NCBI GenBank assembly: GCA_958295785.1
Contig: OY282377.1
Location: 1,936,394-2,000,393, forward strand
Length of the DNA: 64,000 nt
Origin: an uncultured Latescibacterota bacterium
GTDB lineage: Bacteria; Latescibacterota; UBA2968
Direction: 5' to 3'
Position 1 is the first letter of the stretch; every line of letters begins with the position of its first letter. The notes under the pieces were generated by a model that was given only the letters and a program-made list of their open reading frames with translations, did no database searches and had not been told where the DNA came from. Positions 8,653 through 16,073 of this stretch are shown here, piece after piece. A program made the translations under genes and the position numbers.

Positions 8653-9045
8653 ATGTGGGAAAGTAACCGCGATTTTGCAGATTTAACAAGGCGTGGGGTT
8701 TGGTATGCCATTCTTTACAACCTGCTTGCTGTCATTGCCGTTGTCATCAGTGTTTTGAAATTTGGTTTTAATCCGTTGCCAAGCCTACAAAGCATGAGTG
8801 ATTTGGTGAGTTTCATTGCGTTGTTGGCATTCATTTTTTCGATATGTGGAGAACTATTTATGTTGTTTTATCATTTGTTTCAGCAAGCGAGACAGCTTCA
8901 AATTGAAGAAGCGCGTCAACAAGGGCTTGAACAGGGGCTTGAACAAGTGCGTCAACGTTTTGACCAAGTGTTTGCGGGTGACAAGGACGCCCTGGAAAAA
9001 CGCGATATGCTTTTCAATGGCGTAACGGGGACAAGTCAGAAATAG
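8653..9045 (+). CDS. Two-helix membrane protein, unknown function
   Basis: A 130-aa protein with two transmembrane helices (about residues 18-36 and 52-76) and a C-terminal coiled-coil stretch rich in Gln and Glu (QARQLQIEEARQQGLEQGLEQ). GGAGGG (8643-8648) sets the ATG at 8653. The EQGLEQ repetition resembles tails seen in many uncharacterised bacterial membrane proteins. A strong terminator lies downstream at 9213-9250, so this gene and the previous one may form a two-gene unit. Confidence 0.7.
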   Translation: MWESNRDFADLTRRGVWYAILYNLLAVIAVVISVLKFGFNPLPSLQSMSDLVSFIALLAFIFSICGELFMLFYHLFQQARQLQIEEARQQGLEQGLEQVRQRFDQVFAGDKDALEKRDMLFNGVTGTSQK

Positions 9046-9212
9046 GCTATATCGCGTACAGGGTGCGCGTTTTAAGCGCGTTCAATGGCTGGACATATTG
9101 GATTAGCTTTTGGCATTTTAGCTGTGTGTATGACCCTTGCACTTGCTATCTCGAAACAGGCGTTTTGGCGCTGGCCTATCGCCTGTTGGGTTCCTTTTTT
9201 TCCCGCAGCACA

Positions 9213-9250
9213 AAAGCCCTACTTTCACATTGGGAGTAGGGCTTTGTTTT
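9213..9250 (+). terminator. Rho-independent terminator
   Basis: AAAGCCCTACT (9213-9223) pairs perfectly with AGTAGGGCTTT (9235-9245) and is followed by GTTTT. It closes the small-membrane-protein unit before the dipeptidase genes. Confidence 0.85.
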
Positions 9251-9327
9251 ATGTTTTGCTTGCACCTGAGCGATTTGCGTAGTACGTTACGCGGAAATGT
9301 TATGGACCCGTTGAAGGAGTGTTGGAT

Positions 9328-10455
9328 ATGCGCGAACTTATGATTATTGACGGGCATCTCGACATGGCGTATAACGCGCTGTTTTACCGGCGAGACCTCA
9401 CGCAGCCCATCTATACATTGCGCGAGCGCGAAGACAGCGTGGTGGGGGGGTTGTCCGATCATCCGGATTCGCTGGAACAGCGGCGGGGGCCACAGGCCAA
9501 GCGGTTCACGCCCACGGTTTGTTTGCCCGAGATGCGAAAAGGGCGCGTGGGCATCATGCTGTCCACCATTATGTGCCGCGTGCAAAATCCGCAGGACAAT
9601 ACGCACAATGCGGTGCGGACGCAAGACGTGGCCTACGCGCGGGGGCAATCTCATCTGGCCTACTATCGCGCGTTGGAACAGCGCGGAGAAATTCGATTTA
9701 TCAAGTCTGTCGCCGATCTCAACGCCTGCGTTGCCGATTGGGAAAATCCATCGTCCCACACACCCGTGGGGCTTATTTTGTCGATGGAAAGCGCGGATCC
9801 GATTCTGGGGCCCGATCAGGTGGGCGACTGGCATGCGGCCGGGTTGCGCTCCGTGTCGTTGACGCATTTTGGCGCGAATACGTACGGGCACGGCACGGGG
9901 ACGGTGGGCGGGTTGTATCCCCCGGCGTACGCGCTGATGGACGCCCTGGCCGAGACCGATATCGCGCTGGATCTCACCCATGCGGCGGATCTCACCTTCT
10001 GGCAGATTTTGGCGTATTGGAAAGGCCCTGTGCATGCCAGCCATTGCAATTGCCGCGCCTTGGTGCCGGGGCAGCGACATTTGTCGGACGATATGATCCG
10101 CGCCATTGCGGACCGCGGGGGCGTGATCGGCCTGGTCTTTGCCGAGCAGATGTTGTCTCCTGCGTGGCATTGGGGCGACCCGCGCACGCACTATGCCGCG
10201 GCGACCCGCCCAATGCGGGCCGTGCTCGAACACATCGATCACTTATGCGAACTCACGGGCAGCACCGCGCATGTGGCTTATGGCACGGACCTCGACGGCG
10301 GGTTTGGGCTGGAGCTTTCGCCCACCGATTATCACACCATCGCCGATTTGCAACGCTTTTTGTCGCTCATGCGCGAACACGGGTACGGGGAAGACGACAC
10401 AGCCGGGTTTGCACATGGAAATTTGATTCGGTTTTTCACCGCGGCTTGGCAGTGA
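9328..10455 (+). CDS. Membrane dipeptidase (peptidase M19)
   Basis: A 375-aa protein of the renal dipeptidase family, a zinc amidohydrolase that cleaves dipeptides and sometimes D-amino-acid-containing ones. Metal-site residues are His10-x-Asp12 (DGHLD), Glu in SMESADP, His in LTHAADLTFW, the HASHCNCRAL histidine, and the terminal Asp in GTDLDGGFG. GAAGGAG at 9313-9319 supports the ATG at 9328. No signal peptide is present, unlike the mammalian enzyme, so it probably acts in the cytoplasm. The next gene is a paralogue with the same motif series, indicating a tandem duplication. Confidence 0.88.
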   Translation: MRELMIIDGHLDMAYNALFYRRDLTQPIYTLREREDSVVGGLSDHPDSLEQRRGPQAKRFTPTVCLPEMRKGRVGIMLSTIMCRVQNPQDNTHNAVRTQDVAYARGQSHLAYYRALEQRGEIRFIKSVADLNACVADWENPSSHTPVGLILSMESADPILGPDQVGDWHAAGLRSVSLTHFGANTYGHGTGTVGGLYPPAYALMDALAETDIALDLTHAADLTFWQILAYWKGPVHASHCNCRALVPGQRHLSDDMIRAIADRGGVIGLVFAEQMLSPAWHWGDPRTHYAAATRPMRAVLEHIDHLCELTGSTAHVAYGTDLDGGFGLELSPTDYHTIADLQRFLSLMREHGYGEDDTAGFAHGNLIRFFTAAWQ

Positions 10456-10480
10456 TTGAAGATTACTTGCTGCGGCACCA

Positions 10481-10516
10481 CCCCTACATTTTCGGGCGAG
10501 CACGGGGGCATCGCCT
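10481..10516 (-). repeat. GTAGGGGC-family repeat
   Basis: Reverse-orientation copy of the dispersed palindrome. Read on the minus strand it is GGCGATGCCCCCGTGCTCGC and flanks, between the two dipeptidase genes. Confidence 0.7.
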
Positions 10517-10556
10517 CTGCGATTCGTCTATTCGCGCTTTTTTGTGAGGATATTCC

Positions 10557-11621
10557 ATGTTCATCGTCGACAGCCATTTAGACCTCGCCTTCTGCGCCAT
10601 TCAGGTCAACCGCGACCTCACGCAACCCGCGGCAACCGTGCGCGTACACGATTCGGACGCGACCACGCGCAGCTTTGGGTCGTGTACGACCACATTTTAC
10701 GAGTTGCACAAAGGCCATGTGGGAATTGTGTTTGGCACGGTGATGTCGCGCATTGACCACAAGGACCGCTGGACGCGCACGGGCATGTGGGATCAGACCC
10801 AGTGTTATGGCGTTGGGATGGGGCATCTCGCGTTTTATCGGGCGATGGAACGGCGCGGGGTCATTCGGCAGATTCACACGGTTGCGGATTTGGACGCTTG
10901 TGTCGCGGCACCTCCCGCGGCAGAGACGCCCATCGGTCTGGTGCTAACCATGGAAAGCGCGGATCCGATTCTCGATCCCGAGAATGTCTCCGAATGGCGC
11001 GATTTGGGCCTGCGAATGGTGAGTCTGTCGCATTATGGCGTGAGTTCCTATTGCCATGGAACCGGGACCGAAGGCGGCTTGCTGGACAGGGGCAAGCCCT
11101 TGCTCGACGCGCTCAAAGCAGCGGACATTATTGTGGATTTGACCCATACGACCGATCAGGCGTTTTGGGAGATTCTCGATTATTACGACGGCCCGGTGGC
11201 GGCAAGCCATCACAATTGCCGCGCACTCACGCCCGGGCAGCGGCAGTTGACGGACGATATGATCCGCGCCATTGTCGCACGCGGTGGGGTGATCGGCGCG
11301 GCGTTTGATGCGTGGATGCTCGATCCACACTGGCGGCGCGACATCCCCTGTTACGATCAGACCACGCAGGCCACACTCGAGACCGTGGTCGATCACATCG
11401 ATCACGTCTGCCAACTCGCGGGCAACGCCAACCACGCGGGCATCGGCAGCGATCTCGATGGCGGGTTTGGGCAAGAACAATCGCCGCGCGATCTCAACAC
11501 CATCGCCGATTTGCAAAACCTGTTGCCCATCTTTGAACGACACGGATACGCCCAAGCCGATATTGCGAAGGTCTTGTCCGGGAACTGGGTGCGACTGCTG
11601 AAATCCGTGTGGGGGACGTAA
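10557..11621 (+). CDS. Membrane dipeptidase paralogue (peptidase M19)
   Basis: A 354-aa second M19 enzyme, 101 bases after the first. The same landmarks occur in the same order: His7-x-Asp9 (DSHLD), TMESADP, a zinc-site histidine in LTHTTDQAFW, ASHHNCRAL and GSDLDGGFG. The shared DDMIRAIVARGGVIG and TIADLQ blocks show close paralogy. GAGGA lies eight to nine bases before the ATG. The first gene's HASHCNCRAL is here AASHHNCRAL, a change near the active site that may alter preference. Confidence 0.87.
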   Translation: MFIVDSHLDLAFCAIQVNRDLTQPAATVRVHDSDATTRSFGSCTTTFYELHKGHVGIVFGTVMSRIDHKDRWTRTGMWDQTQCYGVGMGHLAFYRAMERRGVIRQIHTVADLDACVAAPPAAETPIGLVLTMESADPILDPENVSEWRDLGLRMVSLSHYGVSSYCHGTGTEGGLLDRGKPLLDALKAADIIVDLTHTTDQAFWEILDYYDGPVAASHHNCRALTPGQRQLTDDMIRAIVARGGVIGAAFDAWMLDPHWRRDIPCYDQTTQATLETVVDHIDHVCQLAGNANHAGIGSDLDGGFGQEQSPRDLNTIADLQNLLPIFERHGYAQADIAKVLSGNWVRLLKSVWGT

Positions 11622-11743
11622 GAGAGCAGAGGCAAGACGCGAGATGTGATCCACGAAGGGGCACGCAGGCCGAGCGTGTAGGGTATTTCAACCGATACGG
11701 CGCCAGCGTCTCCTGTGGGGTTTATGACCACAAAAGGCGAACG

Positions 11744-11773
11744 TGTAGGGGCGATGCCCCTGTGCTCGCCCAA
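11744..11773 (+). repeat. GTAGGGGC-family repeat
   Basis: GTAGGGGCGATGCCCCTGTG plus CTCGCCC. The inner GGGGC/GCCCC hairpin and the outer GGGCGA/TCGCCC pairing are mutually exclusive alternatives. Confidence 0.75.
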
Positions 11774-11976
11774 AGATACGAGAATTGCGGCTCGGGGAAA
11801 GCCAGTCGCCATTTTGTCCTCTGTTTCTGATGCGAATTGGGCGGAGACCCTGGCGGCTGTTCGTCGCGTGAGTGCGATTCAAACCGCTGACAACTAACCA
11901 CTTTCAAAAGGAAGGCAAAATGTTCAAATAGACCGCGAAATCCAAGCCATGCGAAAGTCACTGGATTACTTACGTT

Positions 11977-12010
11977 GTGCTTGCGCGTGCTGACTTCCGT
12001 CAGAATGACG
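11977..12010. repeat. REP-like palindrome
   Basis: GTGCTTGCGCGTGC followed by CTGACTTCCGTCAG and AATGACG. The core CTGACTTCCGTCAG is a hairpin. At 13720-13752 the same frame of conserved bases surrounds CCGGCTTTCGCCGG, so the hairpin sequence differs while the pairing is kept. Confidence 0.7.
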
Positions 12011-12058
12011 GAGGCACTAACCGCTGACAACTAACCGCTTTCAAAATGGTTCAAAAAT

Positions 12059-13627
12059 ATGAAAAAAATCAAAACACTCGAATTGTTGGTCAAAATTGGG
12101 GTGGTGTTCCAGATCGCTGTAATCAATACTTCTGTCTTGGGTTATACGCCCTCGCCCTTGCATGATGCGGCACTCAGTAATGCCGTTGATGAGGTTAAGG
12201 TCTTGCTGGATAAAGGGGCAGAGGTCAATGCAAAGGACAGCAATGGCGACACGCCCTTGCATGCTACGGCGTATGGGGATGCCGTTGATGTGGCGAAGGT
12301 CTTGCTGGATAAAGGGGCAGAGGTCAATGCACAGGACGACCGAGGCCAAACGCCCTTGCATTATGCGGCGTTAGGGAATGCCGTTGATATAGCGAAGGTT
12401 TTGCTGGATAAAGGGGCAGAGGTCAATGCAAAGCGCAGCGGTGGCCAAACGCCCTTGCATGCTGCGGCGGGTGAGAATGCCGTTGATGTGGCGAAGGTCT
12501 TGATAGAAAAAGGGGCAGAGGTCAATGCACAGGACCGCAATGGCCTAACGCCCTTGCATTTTGCGGCGTATGAGAATGCCGTTGATGTGGCGAAGGTCTT
12601 GCTGGATAAAGGGGCAGAGGTCAATGCAAAAACCATTGGGGGCCAAACGCCCTTGCATGATGCAGCGTTAGGGAATGCCGTTGATATGGCGAAGGTTTTG
12701 CTGGATAAAGGGGCAGAGGTCCATGTAAAGGACTATAAGGGCAAAACGCCCTTGCATGATGCGGCGTATGTGAATGCCGTTGCTGTGGCGAAGGTCTTGA
12801 TAGAAAAAGGGGCAGAGGTCAATGCAAAGCGCAGCGGTGGCCAAACGCCCTTGCATGCTGCGGCGGGTGAGAATGCCGTTGATGTGGCGAAGGTCTTGCT
12901 GGATAAAGGGGCAAAGGTCAATGCAAAGGACCGCGATGGCCTAACGCCCTTGCATTTTGCGGCGTATGAGAATGCCGTTGATGTGGCGAAGGTCTTGATA
13001 GAAAAAGGGGCAGAGGTCAATGCAAAGCGCAGCGGTGGCCAAACGCCCTTGCATGCTGCGGCGGGTGAGAATGCCGTTGATGTGGCGAAGGTCTTGATAG
13101 AAAAAGGGGCAGAGGTCAATGCAAAGAACGACTACGGCCAAACGCCCTTGCATTTTGCGGCGTATGAGAATGCCGTTGATGTGGCGAAGGTCTTGATAGA
13201 AAAAGGGGCAGAGGTCAATGCACAGGACCGCGATGGCCTAACGCCCTTGCATTTTGCGGCGTATGAGAATGCCGTTGATGTGGCGAAGGTCTTGATAGAA
13301 AAAGGGGCAGAGGTCAATGCACAGGACCGCGATGGCCTAACGCCCTTGCATTTTGCGGCGTATGGGGATGCCGTTGATGTGGCGAAGGTCTTGATAGAAA
13401 AAGGGGCAGAGGTCAATGCACAGGACGACCGAGGCCTAACGCCCTTGCATTATGCGGCGCGTGAGAATGCCGTTGATGTGGCGAAGGTCTTGCTGGATAA
13501 AGGGGCAGAGGTCAATGCACAGGACAGCGATGGCGAAACGCCCTTGGATATAGCGGTGAAGGAGGACAGTGCCCCTGAAATGTTAGAGTTGTTAAAACAG
13601 CATGGTGGGCACAGTAACGAGGATTAA
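12059..13627 (+). CDS. Secreted ankyrin-repeat protein with near-identical repeats
   Basis: A 522-aa protein. An N-terminal hydrophobic segment (about residues 9-28) looks like a signal peptide or anchor and is followed by about fifteen 33-residue ankyrin repeats of the form TPLHFAAYENAVDVAKVL. Ankyrin repeats bind proteins; the partner is unknown. At DNA level the 99-bp units are almost identical, and a two-unit block beginning KRSGGQTPLHAAAGEN recurs as units 4-5, 8-9 and 10-11, showing recent expansion by dimer duplication. There is no obvious ribosome-binding site before the ATG. The protein ends in a short capping helix (PEMLELLKQHGG). Confidence 0.85.
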   Translation: MKKIKTLELLVKIGVVFQIAVINTSVLGYTPSPLHDAALSNAVDEVKVLLDKGAEVNAKDSNGDTPLHATAYGDAVDVAKVLLDKGAEVNAQDDRGQTPLHYAALGNAVDIAKVLLDKGAEVNAKRSGGQTPLHAAAGENAVDVAKVLIEKGAEVNAQDRNGLTPLHFAAYENAVDVAKVLLDKGAEVNAKTIGGQTPLHDAALGNAVDMAKVLLDKGAEVHVKDYKGKTPLHDAAYVNAVAVAKVLIEKGAEVNAKRSGGQTPLHAAAGENAVDVAKVLLDKGAKVNAKDRDGLTPLHFAAYENAVDVAKVLIEKGAEVNAKRSGGQTPLHAAAGENAVDVAKVLIEKGAEVNAKNDYGQTPLHFAAYENAVDVAKVLIEKGAEVNAQDRDGLTPLHFAAYENAVDVAKVLIEKGAEVNAQDRDGLTPLHFAAYGDAVDVAKVLIEKGAEVNAQDDRGLTPLHYAARENAVDVAKVLLDKGAEVNAQDSDGETPLDIAVKEDSAPEMLELLKQHGGHSNED

Positions 13628-13901
13628 GCCTGCCGTGCTTCGCGTCGATTATAGGCTTTGCCTGTGCCTACGAGGAAGGGGAGGATCACGTCTTCCCTAA
13701 TGAATAAAACCGCTTCAGCGTGCTTGCGCGTGCCGGCTTTCGCCGGAATGACGATGGGCGGCGCGGTGGAGGCGCACAGGGGAGGGCGGACAGCGTGTGG
13801 GTTTTTAATCCGCGTCATCCCTTAATCCGCGACAATCCGCGATTCAGACAATGGGGCGGGGCGGACTGACCACTGACCACTGACCACTGAAGGAGACGAA
13901 C
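13628..13901. other. Intergenic region with REP palindrome and CTGACCA heptamers
   Basis: No gene is visible. A REP-like palindrome lies at 13720-13752, and GACCACT/CTGACCA heptamers are repeated three to four times at 13865-13890, directly before the GGAG of the sulfatase gene. The heptamers recur, fewer in number, at 23911-23930 and 45200-45217. Confidence 0.65.
13720..13752. repeat. REP-like palindrome
   Basis: GTGCTTGCGCGTG, then the hairpin CCGGCTTTCGCCGG, then AATGACG. It is the sister of the copy at 11977-12010. Confidence 0.7.
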
Positions 13902-15362
13902 ATGCCAGAGCGTCCAAATTTGTTGTTGATCACAACGGATCAACAGCGCGGGGATTGTTTGGGATGCGACGGGCATCCGGTGCTGGAAACGCCGTATCTC
14001 GACGAATTGGCCGAACAGGGGGCGCATTTTCCCCATGCCTATACATCGGTGCCGTCGTGTACGCCTGCGCGTGCGGGGATTTTGACCGGCATGGATCAAT
14101 GGCATCACGGGCGGTTGACCATGACCGGGGGCGATGCGCTGGAATATCCGGCGACCTTGCCCGGGGAACTCGCCAAGGCGGGCTATCACACGCAAGCCGT
14201 GGGCAAGATGCACCACGCGCCGCAGCGCAGGTTGTACGGGTTCCACCACATGGTGTTGGATGAAAGCGGACGGCGCATGGGCGATTTCATCAGCGATTAC
14301 CACCTCTTTTTTGAGCAGCACAAACAGGGCGCGTATGGCTATCGCGATCACAGCATAGATTGGAACTCGTGGATGGCGCGGCCGAGTCACTTACCCGAGC
14401 ATTTGCACCCCACGCATTGGACCGCGAGCGAGGGGATCAAGTTTTTGCAACAACGCGACCCGACCAAGCCGTTTTTCATGTGGCTCTCGTTTGCGCGCCC
14501 GCATTCGCCTTACGACCCGCCCCAAGCGTATTGGGATATGTACATCGACAATGAAAATATTCCCAAAGCCGCAGTGGGGGACTGGGCCGCGGAATTTGAC
14601 CACAAGATCGCGGATGTCAACGCGCCGCGCACGCATCGCACAGACGCGGAAACGCACCGAGGGCGTGCGGGATACTACGGCAATATCACATTTATCGATC
14701 ACCAAATCGGGCGCGTGCTCTACGAGTTGCGCCGCCACGATCCGCACACCTATCGCAATACGATGATCATTTTCACCTCTGATCACGGCGATATGATGGG
14801 CGATCACCACCATTGGCGCAAGACCTACGCATATCAGGGGTCGGCGCGCATTCCGTTTGTCGTCAAATATCCCGATACCTGGCGCGACGTGGCGCGTGGG
14901 GTGAAGTACGACCATCCCATAGAGTTGCGCGACGTCATGCCCACCATGCTCCACGCGGCCGGGGTGGATATACCCGCGTCTGTGGATGGACAGTCCCTGT
15001 TGGACATTGCACGCGGCCAGGCCGATAGATGGCGCGAGTTTGTGCAGGGCGAGCATACGACGTGTTATACCCGAGAACACGGCATGCAATACGTCACGGA
15101 CGGGCATGAAAAGTACATCTGGTTTCACCACACCGGGGAAGAACAGTTTTTCAACTTGGATGACGATCCGCTGGAATGCCGCGAGTTGTCCAAAGACCCA
15201 GCCTATGCGGACCGCGTGGCCCTGTGGCGCGGGCGGTTGGCACTCGTGAATGAAAATCGGGGCGATCCGAGAGGGCAAAATGGCGAACTCGTGCCGCAGG
15301 TGGATGGCGCGCTGTCCCTGTCGCCGAATTATCAAAAATGGAAAGACGCCGCCCGACAGTAA
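13902..15362 (+). CDS. Sulfatase (arylsulfatase-like)
   Basis: A 486-aa formylglycine sulfatase. Metal-binding Asp13-Gln14 lies in LLLITTDQQ; the C-T-P-A-R motif has Cys53, Pro55 and Arg57; Asp294-His295 lie in SDHGDMMG. GGAG lies eight bases before the ATG. There is no signal peptide. It belongs to a different branch from the sulfatases at 613 and 49458, so the three probably act on different sulfate esters. The gene sits alone between repeat-bearing spacers. Confidence 0.88.
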   Translation: MPERPNLLLITTDQQRGDCLGCDGHPVLETPYLDELAEQGAHFPHAYTSVPSCTPARAGILTGMDQWHHGRLTMTGGDALEYPATLPGELAKAGYHTQAVGKMHHAPQRRLYGFHHMVLDESGRRMGDFISDYHLFFEQHKQGAYGYRDHSIDWNSWMARPSHLPEHLHPTHWTASEGIKFLQQRDPTKPFFMWLSFARPHSPYDPPQAYWDMYIDNENIPKAAVGDWAAEFDHKIADVNAPRTHRTDAETHRGRAGYYGNITFIDHQIGRVLYELRRHDPHTYRNTMIIFTSDHGDMMGDHHHWRKTYAYQGSARIPFVVKYPDTWRDVARGVKYDHPIELRDVMPTMLHAAGVDIPASVDGQSLLDIARGQADRWREFVQGEHTTCYTREHGMQYVTDGHEKYIWFHHTGEEQFFNLDDDPLECRELSKDPAYADRVALWRGRLALVNENRGDPRGQNGELVPQVDGALSLSPNYQKWKDAARQ

Positions 15363-15420
15363 GATGGAAGGAGGCCGCCAACCCCACCTCTCGAGTTGTC
15401 CCAACGCACGAGACCGGTCA

Positions 15421-15450
15421 CCGTAGGGGCAGGCCCCTGTGCCTGCCCGT
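15421..15450 (+). repeat. GTAGGGGC-family repeat
   Basis: A variant copy, GTAGGGGCAGGCCCCTGTG plus CCTGCCC. The centre GAT is replaced by AG, but both pairing options are kept (GGGGC/GCCCC-like and GGGCAG/CTGCCC). Confidence 0.7.
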
Positions 15451-15520
15451 GTAGCCGATCTCGAGACAGACCTTCACACAGGCGACCACTGATCGCGAAA
15501 ATACGAGAGATGAGGATGCG

Positions 15521-16012
15521 ATGACCGAAAAATACTGGCTTGTAAAATGCGAATACGATGTGTGCTCGTTTGAAGAACTGGGCAATCGACCCAATGGCAT
15601 AGGGTATTGGCGCGGAGTACGCAATTATCAGGCGCGCAATTTTATTCGCGACGGCATGCAAAAAGGCGATTCGGCACTTTTCTATCAGTCGAATTGCAAA
15701 GAACCCGGCATTGCGGGTCTCGTGGAAATCGCACGCGCGGGGTATCCCGATCCCTCGCAATTTGACGCCGATAACCAGTACTACGACCCGAAAGCCTCAA
15801 AAGACGACCCGCGCTGGTTTTCTTTTGATGTGCAATGGGCCAAGGCATTCGAGCCTTATGTGAGCCTGAAAGACCTCAAGAACAGTCCCAAACTCAAAGA
15901 GATGAAGGTGGTGCAGCGCGGGCAGCGGTTGTCCATTCAACCGGTGACAAAACGGGAATTTGACATCGTGTGCGAAATGGGCGGGCATTCGGTTTCATAC
16001 AGAAAAAAATAG
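15521..16012 (+). CDS. EVE domain protein
   Basis: A 163-aa protein made of a single EVE domain (PUA-like fold), the family of human thymocyte nuclear protein 1. Known EVE proteins recognise modified bases in DNA or RNA. It opens with the characteristic KYWLVKCEYD and carries WRGVRNYQARNF, QKGDSALFYQSN, GIAGLVEIARAGYPD and FDVQWAKAFEPYVSLKDLK. Its length matches the family. The start is the ATG after GAGATGAGGATGCG. The next gene begins 61 bases downstream on the same strand. Confidence 0.9.
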   Translation: MTEKYWLVKCEYDVCSFEELGNRPNGIGYWRGVRNYQARNFIRDGMQKGDSALFYQSNCKEPGIAGLVEIARAGYPDPSQFDADNQYYDPKASKDDPRWFSFDVQWAKAFEPYVSLKDLKNSPKLKEMKVVQRGQRLSIQPVTKREFDIVCEMGGHSVSYRKK

Positions 16013-16073
16013 CCGCACCATCGTTGTACTTCGTCACCGCTTCTACCTTTACGATTTTATGCAGGAGAATCCC

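Larger units (their letters stand above)
11622..12058. other. Repeat-filled intergenic region before the ankyrin gene
   Basis: No gene is visible. The region holds a GTAGGGGC-family copy (11744-11773), a REP-like palindrome (11977-12010), and a short direct repeat starting CCGCTGACAACTAACC at 11884 and again at 12021. The first of these leads into a perfect-looking ribosome-binding site and a three-codon frame (ATG TTC AAA TAG at 11930). The second leads directly into the ankyrin start. Confidence 0.65.

Noticed and set aside
12142-13570. Regular repeats that could be taken for a CRISPR or tandem DNA satellite
   Set aside because: They are in-frame 99-bp ankyrin codons with no spacers of foreign sequence and no cas genes nearby.
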